DNA of 64,000 nt from Acidobacteria bacterium Ga0074141 (GTDB lineage Bacteria; Acidobacteriota; Blastocatellia; Pyrinomonadales; Pyrinomonadaceae), in contig LNDP01000015.1 of assembly GCA_001464665.1 (NCBI GenBank), positions 496,001 to 560,000 on the forward strand, given 5' to 3'. The stretch's first letter is position 1, and each line of letters opens with the position of its first letter. Below, piece by piece: positions 7,268-16,889 of this stretch. A program made the position numbers and the translations under genes. The notes beneath the pieces were generated by a model. It had not been told where the DNA came from, ran no database searches, and was given only the letters and a program-made list of their open reading frames with translations.

Positions 7268-8408
7268 ACTCATTTTTGCCGCAGCCCGCGGAGCTCGAAT
7301 AAGCTCTCAGCCCGCGAGAAGTAAGGAGCGCCAAACCACCGGGCTGCGTCTCGAGCACACCGCCTGGCTGGACTTCTTCGTTTTCCTCAAGCTGGATAAA
7401 ATTCCGCACTTTTCCGTTGGAAAGGTCGATAATAAAAATCCGCTCCTCGCCAAGAACGCCAATCGCAACTCTGTCATCTCGCAACACCATTCCGGTTGAA
7501 GGCCGTCCGGGAAGCCGGCTCCGCCAGATCACGCTCCCGTTTTGTTCTCCGAGTAAATAGAGAAAGTTATCGTTTGATGCGATCAGTATTTTTCCGTCGA
7601 AACTGTCGGCAAAAACGATCTCACCGCCGGTCTTAAATTTCCAAACACGTCCATTTGAACCTAGTTGTTTCGAGCGTATCTCCCCTTTGCCGTTTCCGGT
7701 TATCAACCGGCCATTTGCTGTGATCAATGCACTTGCAACCAGTCGACCTGTCGTCGGTTGGTATGACGGCATAGTCGCATCTGTTAAAGAAACCACTCTG
7801 GAAATGCCGTTCGTCGATACTACAAGTAACTGGTCGTCGTCCGCGAAAAGGACCCGATCGCCCGTCGACCAAAAGTCTAAACGCCGCGTTCCAGTCAGTC
7901 CGGAGCTATCGAGCATTTGAGGCGCACCAGCCTCGGGGACGATAAGTACGCTTTCGCCGGCTTTCTGAAGCAAATACGACTTGGAAAACTCGAGATCATA
8001 AGTGTTTCGGGTCAGGCCAGTGTTTAGGTTTATCTCGCGAAGCCTCGAACCAGGCTCATCGGAATCGGTATTGGCCGTTACAAAAAGAGAGTCCCGCGAG
8101 AGAAGGAGATTTGAAACGATATTGCCGCCAACCTCCGCTGACCAGATGGTTTCGAGGGTTGTTTGATGCAGCAGGCGAACCCGGCCACCGGTCTCGGCAA
8201 GAAAAACACCCCGATGGTCGCCCACGGCTGAACCGATGTTGCCGGTCTGCGGAAAGTAAGACGAACAAAGCTTAAATGGCTCTCCGACAGTAACATTCGA
8301 CTGTCCACTTGCATGCCAAAAGGAGAAAAGCATCCACCCGGCCAGAACTACGGTCCGAGTGCACGATAGAATTTTTGGGCCTCGCAAAAACTTTTGATCT
8401 GATGTCAT
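7266..8408 (-). CDS. Secreted beta-propeller (PQQ/WD40-like repeat) protein
   Basis: About 380 residues. Choosing ATG 8408 gives a normal signal peptide: a charged start (MTSDQKFLRGPK), a hydrophobic core VVLAGWMLFSFW and an ASGQ-S cleavage site. The longer frame would overlap the ssb promoter region. The rest is a run of about 40-residue four-strand blades (for example GEIRSKQLGSNGRVWKFKTG and QNGSVIWRSRLPGRPSTGM), typical of PQQ-enzyme-like beta-propellers used as binding scaffolds. No catalytic residues are recognised. It may be a BamB-like or periplasmic scaffold protein; no closer assignment is possible. Transcribed divergently from ssb. Confidence 0.7.
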   Translation of the reverse strand: MTSDQKFLRGPKILSCTRTVVLAGWMLFSFWHASGQSNVTVGEPFKLCSSYFPQTGNIGSAVGDHRGVFLAETGGRVRLLHQTTLETIWSAEVGGNIVSNLLLSRDSLFVTANTDSDEPGSRLREINLNTGLTRNTYDLEFSKSYLLQKAGESVLIVPEAGAPQMLDSSGLTGTRRLDFWSTGDRVLFADDDQLLVVSTNGISRVVSLTDATMPSYQPTTGRLVASALITANGRLITGNGKGEIRSKQLGSNGRVWKFKTGGEIVFADSFDGKILIASNDNFLYLLGEQNGSVIWRSRLPGRPSTGMVLRDDRVAIGVLGEERIFIIDLSNGKVRNFIQLEENEEVQPGGVLETQPGGLALLTSRGLRAYSSSAGCGKNE

Positions 8409-8451
8409 TCGAACGCCAATACGCGAAAACGAAAATATTAACACGAGCACC

Positions 8452-8481
8452 TTGACCGCGATAGAATGATGAATGTAATAT
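8452..8481 (+). promoter_or_regulatory. Putative promoter of ssb
   Basis: TTGACC (8452-8457) and TAATAT (8476-8481) are 18 bases apart. The predicted transcript starts near 8488, leaving a leader of about 50 bases with an AAGGAGG ribosome site (8517-8523) in front of the ssb ATG at 8538. Confidence 0.5.
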
Positions 8482-8537
8482 CCCGAAAGTTTCCAACTAA
8501 ATTTTATTTGATTCCCAAGGAGGAACTCCACAGCACA

Positions 8538-9002
8538 ATGTCTTTCAACAAAATCATCCTTGTCGGGAACCTGGGAAGGGACCCTGAACTCCGCTATACG
8601 CCGCAGGGCGATGCCGTTTGCGACTTTTCAATGGCCACAAATGAACGGAAAAGAGATAAATCGGGTGAATTTCAGGATGTCCCCACATGGTTTCGCGTAA
8701 CGCTTTGGCGTAATCAAGCGGAGAATGCAGCGAAATATTTGAAGAAGGGAAGTCAGGTCTATATCGAGGGGCGTTTGAGCCTTGAAGAATGGACCGATCG
8801 GGAAGGCGCCACCCGGCAGACGCTTCAGGTATCAGGAACGGATATGCGTTTTATTGGCTCGCGAGGCGATGCCCCGACAGACCGAGGTGGATCGGGTTCC
8901 GAACCAGAGTTCGCCGGGCCTTCGGACCAGGCATCTTCGTCGTCGTCCTCATCCGCGGCCCCCGCCAAAGCGGCTTCGACCGACGACGATATACCGTTCT
9001 AA
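8538..9002 (+). CDS. ssb: Single-stranded DNA-binding protein
   Basis: 154 residues. The OB-fold N-terminal domain is complete (MSFNKIILVGNLGRDPELRY at the start, TWFRVTLWRNQAENA, KKGSQVYIEGRL), followed by a Gly/Ser/Ala-rich linker (115-147) and the acidic tip DDDIPF that recruits replication and repair partners. It binds ssDNA as a tetramer at forks and breaks. The ATG at 8538 is chosen because it has an AAGGAGG ribosome site and matches the family N-terminus; a 24-codon upstream extension would run through that site. A short serine run (SSSSSS) lies in the linker. Confidence 0.95.
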   Translation: MSFNKIILVGNLGRDPELRYTPQGDAVCDFSMATNERKRDKSGEFQDVPTWFRVTLWRNQAENAAKYLKKGSQVYIEGRLSLEEWTDREGATRQTLQVSGTDMRFIGSRGDAPTDRGGSGSEPEFAGPSDQASSSSSSSAAPAKAASTDDDIPF

Positions 9003-9024
9003 ACTCGTCCAAATGGTAAAGTAG

Positions 9025-9058
9025 AAAAGGGCCGCGTCCGTGGACGCCGGCCCTTTTC
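9025..9058. terminator. Bidirectional terminator between ssb and accA
   Basis: A long hairpin AAAAGGGCCG ... CGGCCCTTTT (9025-9034 with 9048-9057 after one bulge) extends inward through CGTC/GACG. T-runs on both strands make it usable by both converging genes. Confidence 0.85.
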
Positions 9059-9895
9059 TTATCCTAACCAAATGCCCATTTTTCTGAATTTTTGAAATCT
9101 GCGAAGAATAAGCTCGTCCGAGCTAAGCGATCGAAGTTCCTCTAGGTGACGTTTCAAAACAGTTTTAAGAGATTTGCCGACCTCCTCGAAATTTGCCTCT
9201 TTAGCATCGTCACCATCCATCTTCCAGGCTGTTTTCTCGGCAACGATCTCGTCGATCAATTCAAACCCGAGCAGGTCATTTGCCGTCAGCTTGAGGTTCT
9301 CTGCAGCTCGATCCGCCATTGCTGAATCCTTCCAAAGAATCGCGGCGCAGCCCTCCGGCGAGATCACCGAATAGACCGCATTTTCCATCATCAGTACGCG
9401 GTCGCCAATTCCGATCGCAAGGGCACCGCCTGAGCCGCCTTCGCCGACGACGACCACGATTATCGGCACTTTAAGCCCGGCCATCTCGCGAAGATTGAAG
9501 GCTATCGCTTCTGCCTGGCCGCGTTCCTCGGCATCGATTCCAGGATAAGCACCCGGCGTGTCTATGAAAGTGATGATCGGCCGGCTGAACTTTTCAGCTA
9601 ACCGCATTACCCGCAATGCTTTTCGGTAGCCTTCGGGTTTGGGCATGCCGAAATTTCGCAATTGCCTTTGTTTGGTGTCTCGCCCCTTTTGCTGGCCGAT
9701 GACCGCGACTTCGAGCCCATTTAACCGGGCAAACCCGCACACGAGTGCGTTGTCGTCGGCGTAGCGGCGGTCGCCGTGGACCTCAACAAAATCGTCGAAA
9801 ACTCCGTTGAAGATATCCAGTGCATACGGCCGTTCCGGATCGCGAGCGTTCAGTACGCGAACAAATGCTGTAGTTGCACCAGTGTTTTCTGCCAT
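9059..9895 (-). CDS. accA: Acetyl-CoA carboxylase carboxyltransferase subunit alpha
   Basis: A 278-residue crotonase-fold subunit that, with AccD, moves CO2 from biotin to acetyl-CoA to make malonyl-CoA. FGMPKPEGYRKALRVM, FIDTPGAYPGIDAEERGQ and EGGSGGALAIGIGDRV are AccA hallmarks; the oxyanion glycines lie in GEGGSGG. It is shorter than the usual 315-325 residues: the N-terminal helical segment before the LxxARDPERP motif is largely missing (only about 15 residues precede it). No in-frame upstream start restores it, since dnaE ends 12 bases before. It follows dnaE on the same strand, as in many bacteria; accD is not in the window. Confidence 0.93.
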   Translation of the reverse strand: MAENTGATTAFVRVLNARDPERPYALDIFNGVFDDFVEVHGDRRYADDNALVCGFARLNGLEVAVIGQQKGRDTKQRQLRNFGMPKPEGYRKALRVMRLAEKFSRPIITFIDTPGAYPGIDAEERGQAEAIAFNLREMAGLKVPIIVVVVGEGGSGGALAIGIGDRVLMMENAVYSVISPEGCAAILWKDSAMADRAAENLKLTANDLLGFELIDEIVAEKTAWKMDGDDAKEANFEEVGKSLKTVLKRHLEELRSLSSDELILRRFQKFRKMGIWLG

Positions 9896-9907
9896 ATTAA
9901 ATGATCC

Positions 9908-12900
9908 TTAGTGACTCCATGTTACCGCGCAACCGAGTGACCTCAATTGTTCTTCGAGCTTTCTAGAGCCTTGCACTTGCAGAGCAGGTGCCTTGAGCGT
10001 CAGGTCAAATCCATCGATCGGCAATATGAGCGTAACATCACACATCCCGCGGTCAGAAGCGAGCAAAGCGTAGAGGTCGTTCATCAGTTCCTCATCGAGC
10101 GCCGATTTTGGCAACGTAACAACAAGATTGCGGGCCTGCCTCGAAATGACATCCGGTAGAGAACGGGCCTCGGCAGCAACTATCGTGATCTCTCCTCCGT
10201 CGTTGTTCTCGATCTTACCGTCAACTATCAGGAGAGCGTCATCCGCTAACATATTAGCGATCCTCGTGTAAGTTTCGCTCCAAACGAGAATTTTCACATT
10301 TCCCGCTCTATCCTCAAGCCGGAACTGCGCATACCGGTTTCCGGATTTGCTCCAACGCACAAGCAGGCCCGAGACGATGCCTGCGATCGAGACCATATCG
10401 CCGATTCCAGCCTCTCCCAGTGAGTCTATCGAAGTAACGCCGATACGGTCGACCCGTGTGTCATAGGCATCAAGCGGATGTACGGAAAGATAGAAGCCGA
10501 GCGCTGCTTTCTCACGAGCAGCCATCTCTTCCCGGGTCCAGGGAGCGGCTTCTGCCAGATCAACCTCGAGTGTGGACTCCTCGCCGGCCGCCGCGAATAA
10601 CCCGGTCTGTCCTTGCAGCTTGTCGTTCCACGAACTCTGCCCGTAGGCGAGAATATCGTTGATCGATGCGAACAAACGGGAGCGCCATGCGTTGGCTTCG
10701 ACGCCTTCGGGGATCATTGAATCGAAAGCCCCGCCTGCGATGAGGCTCTCAAGCATTTTTCGGTTGACGCCGTTTTGCCCGACCCGGCTGACGAAGTCGA
10801 AGATCGAACTGAATTTCTCGCTTCCGCGGGCTTCGATTATTGCACTAGCCGAAGAGGCTCCGAGGCCCTTGATCGCACTTAATCCGAACCGAACTGAATC
10901 GTCCGTCGGCGTAAAGCCTTCGTCGCTTTCGTTCACATCCGGAGGAAGCAACCGAAGCCCCATCGAACGCAGTTCGCTCGAATACTTATACACCTTCGAG
11001 CTGTTATCCGATTCGTGCGAGAGCACTGCGGCATAGAAATAGGCCGGATAATGAGCCTTTAGGTATGCGGTCTGAAACGCGAGCATCGCATAGGCGATAC
11101 TGTGGCTTCGGTTAAAGCCATAGTCGGCAAACTTTGCCATCAGGTCAAAGATCTCTCGGGCCGTTTTTTCCTTGATGCCACGTTCGACCGCTCCGCCGAT
11201 GAACTTCACCTCATGCGGGGCCATCTCCTCGGGCTTCTTTTTACCCATCGCCCGTCGCATCAGATCGGCCTCTCCGAGCGAATAGCCGGCGAGCCGCTGG
11301 GCGATCTGCATGATCTGTTCCTGATAAACTAGAACGCCGAAAGTATTCTTTAGAATATCCTCCATTTCAGGAAGGATGTATGTGACCTCTTTTTCACCGC
11401 GGTGCCGTTTGATGAAGTCCTCGACCATTCCTCCATCGAGCGGGCCGGGGCGATAAAGTGCGTTCAAGGCGGCCAGATCCTCAAGTTCCTTTGGCTTGAG
11501 ACGACGGCAGATCTCCTGCATTCCAGACGATTCGAACTGAAAAACAGCCTCGGTTTTTCCGTCGCCGAAGATCTTCATTGTCTTTTCGTCTCGCAACGAG
11601 ACGGTTTTCCAATCAACTTCCTTCCCGGTCCTTTCACGCAGGCTTGCGAGGCAATCGCTAATGATGGTGAGCGTCGTTAAGCCGAGGAAGTCCATTTTGA
11701 GCATCCCGAGCTTTTCGAGGTCGCCCATCGGATACTGGCTCGTCAATTCGTTCTTTGCCGAGACGGCGATCGGCACCATTTCGTGCAGCGGTTTCGGCGA
11801 GATAACGACGCCCGCGGCGTGAACCGAGGAATGCCGGGAACAGCCTTCGACACGAAGCGCCAGTTCCAGCAGTTCAGCGACCTTCGGATCGGACTTCTGT
11901 GCCGCTTTGAGTTCGGGCACGTCCTCAAGAGCCTTTGAGATGCTCGTGATCCGGCCGCGAAACGGCGGCGGGATCATTTTCGCAACGCGTTCGACATCGC
12001 CATACGGCATGTTCAGAGCCCGGCCAACGTCCTTGATCGCCGCTTTCGATGCCATCGTTCCAAACGTGATGATCTGGCAGACCGATTCACGACCGTAAAG
12101 CTGCACGACGTGGTTAATGACCTCGCCGCGGCCGCGGATGCAGAAGTCGATGTCGATATCGGGCATCGAAACTCTTTCCGGATTAAGAAATCGCTCAAAG
12201 AAAAGATCGTACTGCAGCGGATCGACGTCGGTTATTTCGAGCGCATAAGCAACAAGCGATCCTGCCGCAGAACCGCGGCCTGGCCCGACCGGAATGTTGT
12301 GCTCCATTGCATAGCGAATAAAATCCCAGACGATCAGGAAATAGCCCGGGTATCCCATTCCCTCGATCGTGTCGATCTCAAGCTGGAGCCTTTCGTCATA
12401 TTTCTCGAGCGGGTATTTCAACTCGCCTGCATCGCGTGAGGGAATGAGAACCTCGCTCTTTCGGCGCTCAAGCCCTTCGCGTACGACCTTTTCGAAGTAC
12501 TCTTCAATTGTTGAGCACCCTGATTCAGCCGGAATCGGAAAGGTCGGCAGCGTTAGGTCACCGCCAATGGGAAGAATGACGTCGCACTGCTCGGCGATCT
12601 TGACGGTATTTGCGAGAGCTTCCGGGAAGGACTCAGCGAAGAGGTCTCGCATCTCCTGCGTGCTCTTCAAATAATATGAATCATTCGGCAGGGAAGGTCG
12701 GCCTGGGTCATTCAAGGTCGTTCCGGCGCCGATGCTTAGCAGCACTTCCTGAGCTTTTGCGTCCTCCTTTTCGAGATAGAAAACGTTGTTGGTAGCAACT
12801 AGCGGAAGCGAAGCTTCATTTGCCACGGACATGACCTTTTCGCGGATCGCAATTTCCTCGGGTATTCCGTGATCCTCGATCTGGACATAGATGTTCTTTC

Positions 12901-13435
12901 TTCCGTAGATCTCCGCCAGTGTAGCAACGTGCCGTTTCGCACGATCAAGATCACCGCTTGAAACATAATGCCAAAGCGCCGATCCCGGAGCCCCGGTCAA
13001 AACGAAAAGATCAGAGCTTTTTTCTCTGAGAAGCTCAAGATCTACGCGTGCCTTGCCATTATTTGCCCCTTCGGTATAGGCTTTCGAGGCGATATAGGAG
13101 AGATTCAAATAGCCTTCGTAGTTCTTAGCCAAAAGCACCAACTCGTAATACGCGAGTTCGCCAGCCTCGAGCGCCAAAGACTTGTCAAAACGGCTTCCCG
13201 GAACGACGGAGGCCTCATATCCGATGATCGGCTTGATGCCCGCATATTTCATTTCCCGATAGAACGACGCCGCACCGAACATATTTCCTTTATCGGTGAT
13301 CGCGCAGGCCTTCATGCCGAGTGCTTTCTGCCGCTCAGCAAGGCGTTTTAGTTGGATTGTGCTCTGCAACAGGCTATAATCCGAGTGCAAATGAAGGTGG
13401 ACAAAATCGTTCTTTTCGAGGGGTTGGTATTCCAT
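9908..13435 (-). CDS. dnaE: DNA polymerase III subunit alpha
   Basis: A 1175-residue C-family replicative polymerase. The N-terminal PHP domain begins with FVHLHLHSDYSLLQ. The catalytic PDIDIDFC motif lies near residue 425, with GPGRGSAAGSLVAY shortly before it. The finger domain includes RPGPLDGGMVEDFIKR and FNRSHSIAYAMLAFQTAYLKAHYP. The tandem HhH region is followed by an OB fold (VSIAGIVSGLLVRWSKSGNRYA). Length matches DnaE1. It performs processive leading and lagging strand synthesis with the clamp. It begins 14 bases from the divergent miaB ATG and is followed at 12 bases by accA, with which it is probably cotranscribed. Confidence 0.97.
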   Translation of the reverse strand: MEYQPLEKNDFVHLHLHSDYSLLQSTIQLKRLAERQKALGMKACAITDKGNMFGAASFYREMKYAGIKPIIGYEASVVPGSRFDKSLALEAGELAYYELVLLAKNYEGYLNLSYIASKAYTEGANNGKARVDLELLREKSSDLFVLTGAPGSALWHYVSSGDLDRAKRHVATLAEIYGRKNIYVQIEDHGIPEEIAIREKVMSVANEASLPLVATNNVFYLEKEDAKAQEVLLSIGAGTTLNDPGRPSLPNDSYYLKSTQEMRDLFAESFPEALANTVKIAEQCDVILPIGGDLTLPTFPIPAESGCSTIEEYFEKVVREGLERRKSEVLIPSRDAGELKYPLEKYDERLQLEIDTIEGMGYPGYFLIVWDFIRYAMEHNIPVGPGRGSAAGSLVAYALEITDVDPLQYDLFFERFLNPERVSMPDIDIDFCIRGRGEVINHVVQLYGRESVCQIITFGTMASKAAIKDVGRALNMPYGDVERVAKMIPPPFRGRITSISKALEDVPELKAAQKSDPKVAELLELALRVEGCSRHSSVHAAGVVISPKPLHEMVPIAVSAKNELTSQYPMGDLEKLGMLKMDFLGLTTLTIISDCLASLRERTGKEVDWKTVSLRDEKTMKIFGDGKTEAVFQFESSGMQEICRRLKPKELEDLAALNALYRPGPLDGGMVEDFIKRHRGEKEVTYILPEMEDILKNTFGVLVYQEQIMQIAQRLAGYSLGEADLMRRAMGKKKPEEMAPHEVKFIGGAVERGIKEKTAREIFDLMAKFADYGFNRSHSIAYAMLAFQTAYLKAHYPAYFYAAVLSHESDNSSKVYKYSSELRSMGLRLLPPDVNESDEGFTPTDDSVRFGLSAIKGLGASSASAIIEARGSEKFSSIFDFVSRVGQNGVNRKMLESLIAGGAFDSMIPEGVEANAWRSRLFASINDILAYGQSSWNDKLQGQTGLFAAAGEESTLEVDLAEAAPWTREEMAAREKAALGFYLSVHPLDAYDTRVDRIGVTSIDSLGEAGIGDMVSIAGIVSGLLVRWSKSGNRYAQFRLEDRAGNVKILVWSETYTRIANMLADDALLIVDGKIENNDGGEITIVAAEARSLPDVISRQARNLVVTLPKSALDEELMNDLYALLASDRGMCDVTLILPIDGFDLTLKAPALQVQGSRKLEEQLRSLGCAVTWSH

Positions 13436-13449
13436 TTTCGTGGTCGTTT

Positions 13450-14775
13450 ATGAAGAAAGTCTACCTTGAAACTTTCGGCTGTCAAATGAATGTTTCGGAT
13501 TCCGAGCGGGTCGCTTCGTCACTGGCCGCGGAGGGCCTTGAGCTCGTCCGAGAAGAACATTCTGCCGATATAGTTTTGATAAATACATGCTCTGTCAGGG
13601 AAAAAGCTGAGCAGAAACTATACACGCGGGTCGGAAGGGTCAGGCATCAAGAAGGGGCCAAACCGGTTATCGGAGTGATGGGATGCGTTGCCCAACTAGA
13701 AGGTGAAACGCTCTTCAAAAAGATCGAAGGGATTGACTTTGTTCTCGGCACTAGAGCGGTCGGAAGGGTCAATGAGGCGATTCGTAAGGTCCTCTCTGAT
13801 GGTCCTGGCTATTCCGATCTAGGCGAGAGGGAAGTGGACTATGATTGGTCGGTTGCGGATGCACAGCGGCATTCGCGATCGGTTGCTTTTGTTCCGATCA
13901 TCGAGGGGTGCAACAAGTTTTGCACATACTGCATAGTTCCGTTTTCACGCGGCAGGGAAACGAGTCTTTCCGCCTCAGAGATCATCCGCCAGGTGCTCGA
14001 ACTAAAGCGAAACGGCGTTAAAGAAGTCCATTTGATCGGACAGAACGTCAATAGTTATAGACCGAAGACCGAATCCGGGCTCGAAGGCTTTAAGGGCCGC
14101 TCGCCTTTCTCGCGTTTGCTCAGGGCCGTTGCCGCAACGGGAATTGAAAGGATCAAGTTCAACACTTCTTTTCCGCGAGATTTTAACTCAGATATCGTCG
14201 AAGCCATCGAGGAGAACGAAAATCTCTGCAACTGGGTTCATCTTCCGGTGCAGTCCGGCAGCAACAAAGTGCTTAAAGACATGCGGCGGCTCCATACGGT
14301 CGAGAGTTACAAGAAAAAGATCGATCGAATTAAGTCATCGCCGAGAAAGATCGCACTGACAACGGATATAATCGTCGGATTTCCGGGGGAGACGGAAGAA
14401 GATTTCAGGGATACGGTCGAACTCTTTGAGTATTGTGAATACGCGATGGCCTATATTTTCAAGTACTCGCCGCGGCCCGACACGCCGGCTTTCGATATGC
14501 CCGATGACGTGCCGCTCGAAGAAAAGACACGTAGATTTCTCGAGCTCGAGCGAGTACAGAAGCGTCACCAGGCAAAGCATCTCGAAGGATACTTGGGCCG
14601 GACCGTCTCGGTTTTGGCCGAAAAGCGCTCGGCCAAATCGTCGTCCGACCTTACCGGACATTCGACGAGCCACAAGGTTGTGAATTTTCCGGGAACCGAT
14701 GATATGCTAGGGAACATCGTCGATGTCCGCGTCACTAAGGCAAAGGCAAATTCGCTCTACGGAGAAGTGGTCTGA
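13450..14775 (+). CDS. miaB: tRNA-2-methylthio-N6-dimethylallyladenosine synthase
   Basis: A 441-residue radical SAM methylthiotransferase that adds the methylthio group to i6A37 of tRNA. The MTTase domain begins with VYLETFGCQMNVSDSE and supplies three further-cluster cysteines (in GCQMN, NTCSVREKAEQ and GVMGCVAQ). The radical SAM triad is GCNKFCTYCIVPFSRGRE. The C-terminal TRAM domain covers the last 65 residues. The ATG 13450 matches the family N-terminus; a longer frame into dnaE antisense was rejected. Any promoter must lie inside the dnaE coding region, because the two starts are only 14 bases apart. Confidence 0.95.
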   Translation: MKKVYLETFGCQMNVSDSERVASSLAAEGLELVREEHSADIVLINTCSVREKAEQKLYTRVGRVRHQEGAKPVIGVMGCVAQLEGETLFKKIEGIDFVLGTRAVGRVNEAIRKVLSDGPGYSDLGEREVDYDWSVADAQRHSRSVAFVPIIEGCNKFCTYCIVPFSRGRETSLSASEIIRQVLELKRNGVKEVHLIGQNVNSYRPKTESGLEGFKGRSPFSRLLRAVAATGIERIKFNTSFPRDFNSDIVEAIEENENLCNWVHLPVQSGSNKVLKDMRRLHTVESYKKKIDRIKSSPRKIALTTDIIVGFPGETEEDFRDTVELFEYCEYAMAYIFKYSPRPDTPAFDMPDDVPLEEKTRRFLELERVQKRHQAKHLEGYLGRTVSVLAEKRSAKSSSDLTGHSTSHKVVNFPGTDDMLGNIVDVRVTKAKANSLYGEVV

Positions 14776-14781
14776 TCTATC

Positions 14782-15273
14782 GTGAACGAAACTTCCGAAC
14801 TAATTGAAATGCGAATCGGGGCCCTGATAATGGACCCGAACACGAACTCGCCGATCGTCGTGCTTAAGGGGATCGAAAGCGAGAGCGTTCTGCCTATCTG
14901 GGTCGGTGCGTTTGAGGCCAATGCGATAGCGCTCGAAATAGAAAAGATCGTCCCGCAGAGGCCGATGACGCACGATCTTCTTAAGAACTTAGTGTTGGCC
15001 TGTGGGTTAAAGCCAGGAAAAATCGTTGTTACGGACCTGATCGACAACACTTTCTTTGCCAGGATCGAGCTTGAAGATGACGAAGGTCAACCGATAGTCT
15101 TTGACGCTCGGCCTTCCGATGCTATAGCCCTCGCGCTAAGGCTTGATTGCCCGATATTTGTTGAGAGCCGTGTCTTGGAACTTTCCGCGACCTCGACCAA
15201 AGGCGACGAAAGCTCCACCGATGATGAAGAGAGTGGGCAGTCAGTCGAAGATTGGCCCGAAGTCATCGGTTAA
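14782..15273 (+). CDS. Bifunctional nuclease family protein (DUF151)
   Basis: 163 residues starting at GTG 14782. The BFN/DUF151 domain is recognised from LPIWVGAFEANAIALEIEK, RPMTHDLLKNLV and FDARPSDAIALALRLDCPIF, the conserved core. Members show DNase/RNase activity in plants and Thermotoga structures, but the bacterial role is unclear. The last 35 residues are an acidic, Ser/Thr-rich tail beyond the domain (STDDEESGQSVEDWPE). It lies 6 bases downstream of miaB and 19 bases before parA, suggesting one transcript. An ATG 9 codons in (14809) is a possible alternative start. Confidence 0.88.
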   Translation: MNETSELIEMRIGALIMDPNTNSPIVVLKGIESESVLPIWVGAFEANAIALEIEKIVPQRPMTHDLLKNLVLACGLKPGKIVVTDLIDNTFFARIELEDDEGQPIVFDARPSDAIALALRLDCPIFVESRVLELSATSTKGDESSTDDEESGQSVEDWPEVIG

Positions 15274-15292
15274 TCCCAATTTTCTAACTTTA

Positions 15293-16084
15293 ATGATAAT
15301 TGCTATCACCAACCAAAAAGGCGGTGTCGGTAAAACCACCACCGCGATAAATCTGGCAGCCGCATGTGCCGAAAAGGGAAAGCGCGTGCTTCTTATCGAC
15401 CTCGATCCGCAAAGCAACACCTCCCTATCTTTTATCGACCCCACACGCGTCTCTCTGGGATCCTATGAATTCTTTACGGAAACGGATAAGTCGCCTGATG
15501 ACTATATTTACGAGACATCGGTTGAGAACTTACATTTGATACCAGCGCGTATTAACTTGGCGAAACTGGAGGCAAAACTGATCGGAGATTTTGACTCCGC
15601 GTACAAACTCCGTGACCGGCTTGCCCCGGTCATCTCGTCGTACGATCTTATTTTGATCGACACCCCGCCGACGTTAGGCATCATTACGGTAAATGCCCTT
15701 GTCGCAGCGAACTACGTTCTAGTTCCGATCCAGGCCTCATATTTTGCATTGGAGGGAACCGACGACCTGCTTGAGACGATCGATAAGGTCCGCTCGCGGC
15801 CGAATCCTGATCTCGACCTGCTCGGTGTGCTCGTAACACTTTTTGACCGGCGGACGTCGTTATCAAAAGATGTCGAAGCACATATCCGCAAGGTCTTTGG
15901 AGCAAAGACTTTCAAAACCCTGATAGGACGAAGCGTCCGGCTTGAGGAGTCTCCCGCTCACAAGCTTTCGATACTTGATTACGCTCCGCGTTCTTCAGGC
16001 GCGACCGAATATAGAGAATTGGCTAAGGAGGTGCTTAAGCGTGTTGAAAAGAGGACTACCAACCGGCGTGCAAATGCGGCATGA
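15293..16084 (+). CDS. parA: Chromosome-partitioning ATPase ParA/Soj
   Basis: 263 residues. The deviant Walker A motif [14 protein letters not shown] lies at residues 9-22, with [12 protein letters not shown] (Walker A') and [12 protein letters not shown] (Walker B) following. ParA binds DNA nonspecifically as an ATP dimer, and ParB-parS stimulates its hydrolysis to move origins apart. ATG 15293 is chosen since [11 protein letters not shown] is the family N-terminus; the longer frame overlaps the DUF151 gene. The 3' end overlaps parB by 44 bases when the SD-backed GTG start of parB is used. Confidence 0.94.
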   Translation: MIIAITNQKGGVGKTTTAINLAAACAEKGKRVLLIDLDPQSNTSLSFIDPTRVSLGSYEFFTETDKSPDDYIYETSVENLHLIPARINLAKLEAKLIGDFDSAYKLRDRLAPVISSYDLILIDTPPTLGIITVNALVAANYVLVPIQASYFALEGTDDLLETIDKVRSRPNPDLDLLGVLVTLFDRRTSLSKDVEAHIRKVFGAKTFKTLIGRSVRLEESPAHKLSILDYAPRSSGATEYRELAKEVLKRVEKRTTNRRANAA

Positions 16085-16889
16085 CGCACATTATGTGGAT
16101 TCGCTCGGAGCCCCTGTATCTACGATCGGCCGCAAGATCGCGATAGAGCTGATCGAGCCGAATCCCGAGCAGCCGCGTTCCGAATTCGGTGACCTGACCG
16201 ACCTTACTGCTTCAATAAAGGAAAAAGGCGTGTTGGAGCCGCTCCTCGTCAAGCCGATCTCGAAGTCGGGCCGTTGGATGATCATCGCGGGCGAACGACG
16301 CTGGCGATCCGCCAAGCTTGCCGGACTGACTGAAGTGCCTTGCATCGAGATGGATCTCGATGAGCAAGGCGTCGCAGAGATCGCACTCATCGAGAACCTT
16401 CAGCGGAAGGACCTCAATCTTTGGGAGGAGGCGGACGGTCTTGCCGCACTTCAGCAAAGATATGGCTACACCCAAGAAGAGATCTCAAAAAAGATAAGCA
16501 AGAGCCGTACGACCGTTACCGAGTTTCTCACGATCGCCGGACTGCCGGCTGAGATCCGCGAGCGTTGCAAAGCGCTTAACGTCACCACAAAATCCGCACT
16601 TCTCGAGGTCGCCCGCCAATTCGACGAGCCGGCAATGAACGAATATCTGGATACACTCTCAGGTGGGCCAAAGCGAACTACGAGCGATCCTAAACCAAAG
16701 CGTACCAAACTAGCTGACACCCCGCCGGTTGAATCCTCGCCGTCAGAAGGCAGAGCTTCGGACTTCAAGTATCAATCGCCCGACGGGTCGTTTACGGTGT
16801 ATGTCTCATTTGCCGGCAAAGCCGCCGGAAAGCGAACTGAGGTGCTTAAAGCACTTAAAGCGGCCTTTGATGCTGTGAAGGGGTCCTGA
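16041..16889 (+). CDS. parB: Chromosome-partitioning protein ParB/Spo0J
   Basis: 282 residues. The start is set at GTG 16041 because AAGGAGG (16025-16031) lies 9 bases upstream and [10 protein letters not shown] resembles the LGRGL-type N-terminus of ParB; ATG 16074 has no ribosome site. The CTP-binding/ParB N domain includes [19 protein letters not shown] and [13 protein letters not shown]. The HTH follows ([23 protein letters not shown]). A C-terminal dimer domain ends the protein after a charged linker. It spreads from parS sites and activates ParA. No complete parS consensus was noticed in the window. Confidence 0.93.
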   Translation: MLKRGLPTGVQMRHDAHYVDSLGAPVSTIGRKIAIELIEPNPEQPRSEFGDLTDLTASIKEKGVLEPLLVKPISKSGRWMIIAGERRWRSAKLAGLTEVPCIEMDLDEQGVAEIALIENLQRKDLNLWEEADGLAALQQRYGYTQEEISKKISKSRTTVTEFLTIAGLPAEIRERCKALNVTTKSALLEVARQFDEPAMNEYLDTLSGGPKRTTSDPKPKRTKLADTPPVESSPSEGRASDFKYQSPDGSFTVYVSFAGKAAGKRTEVLKALKAAFDAVKGS

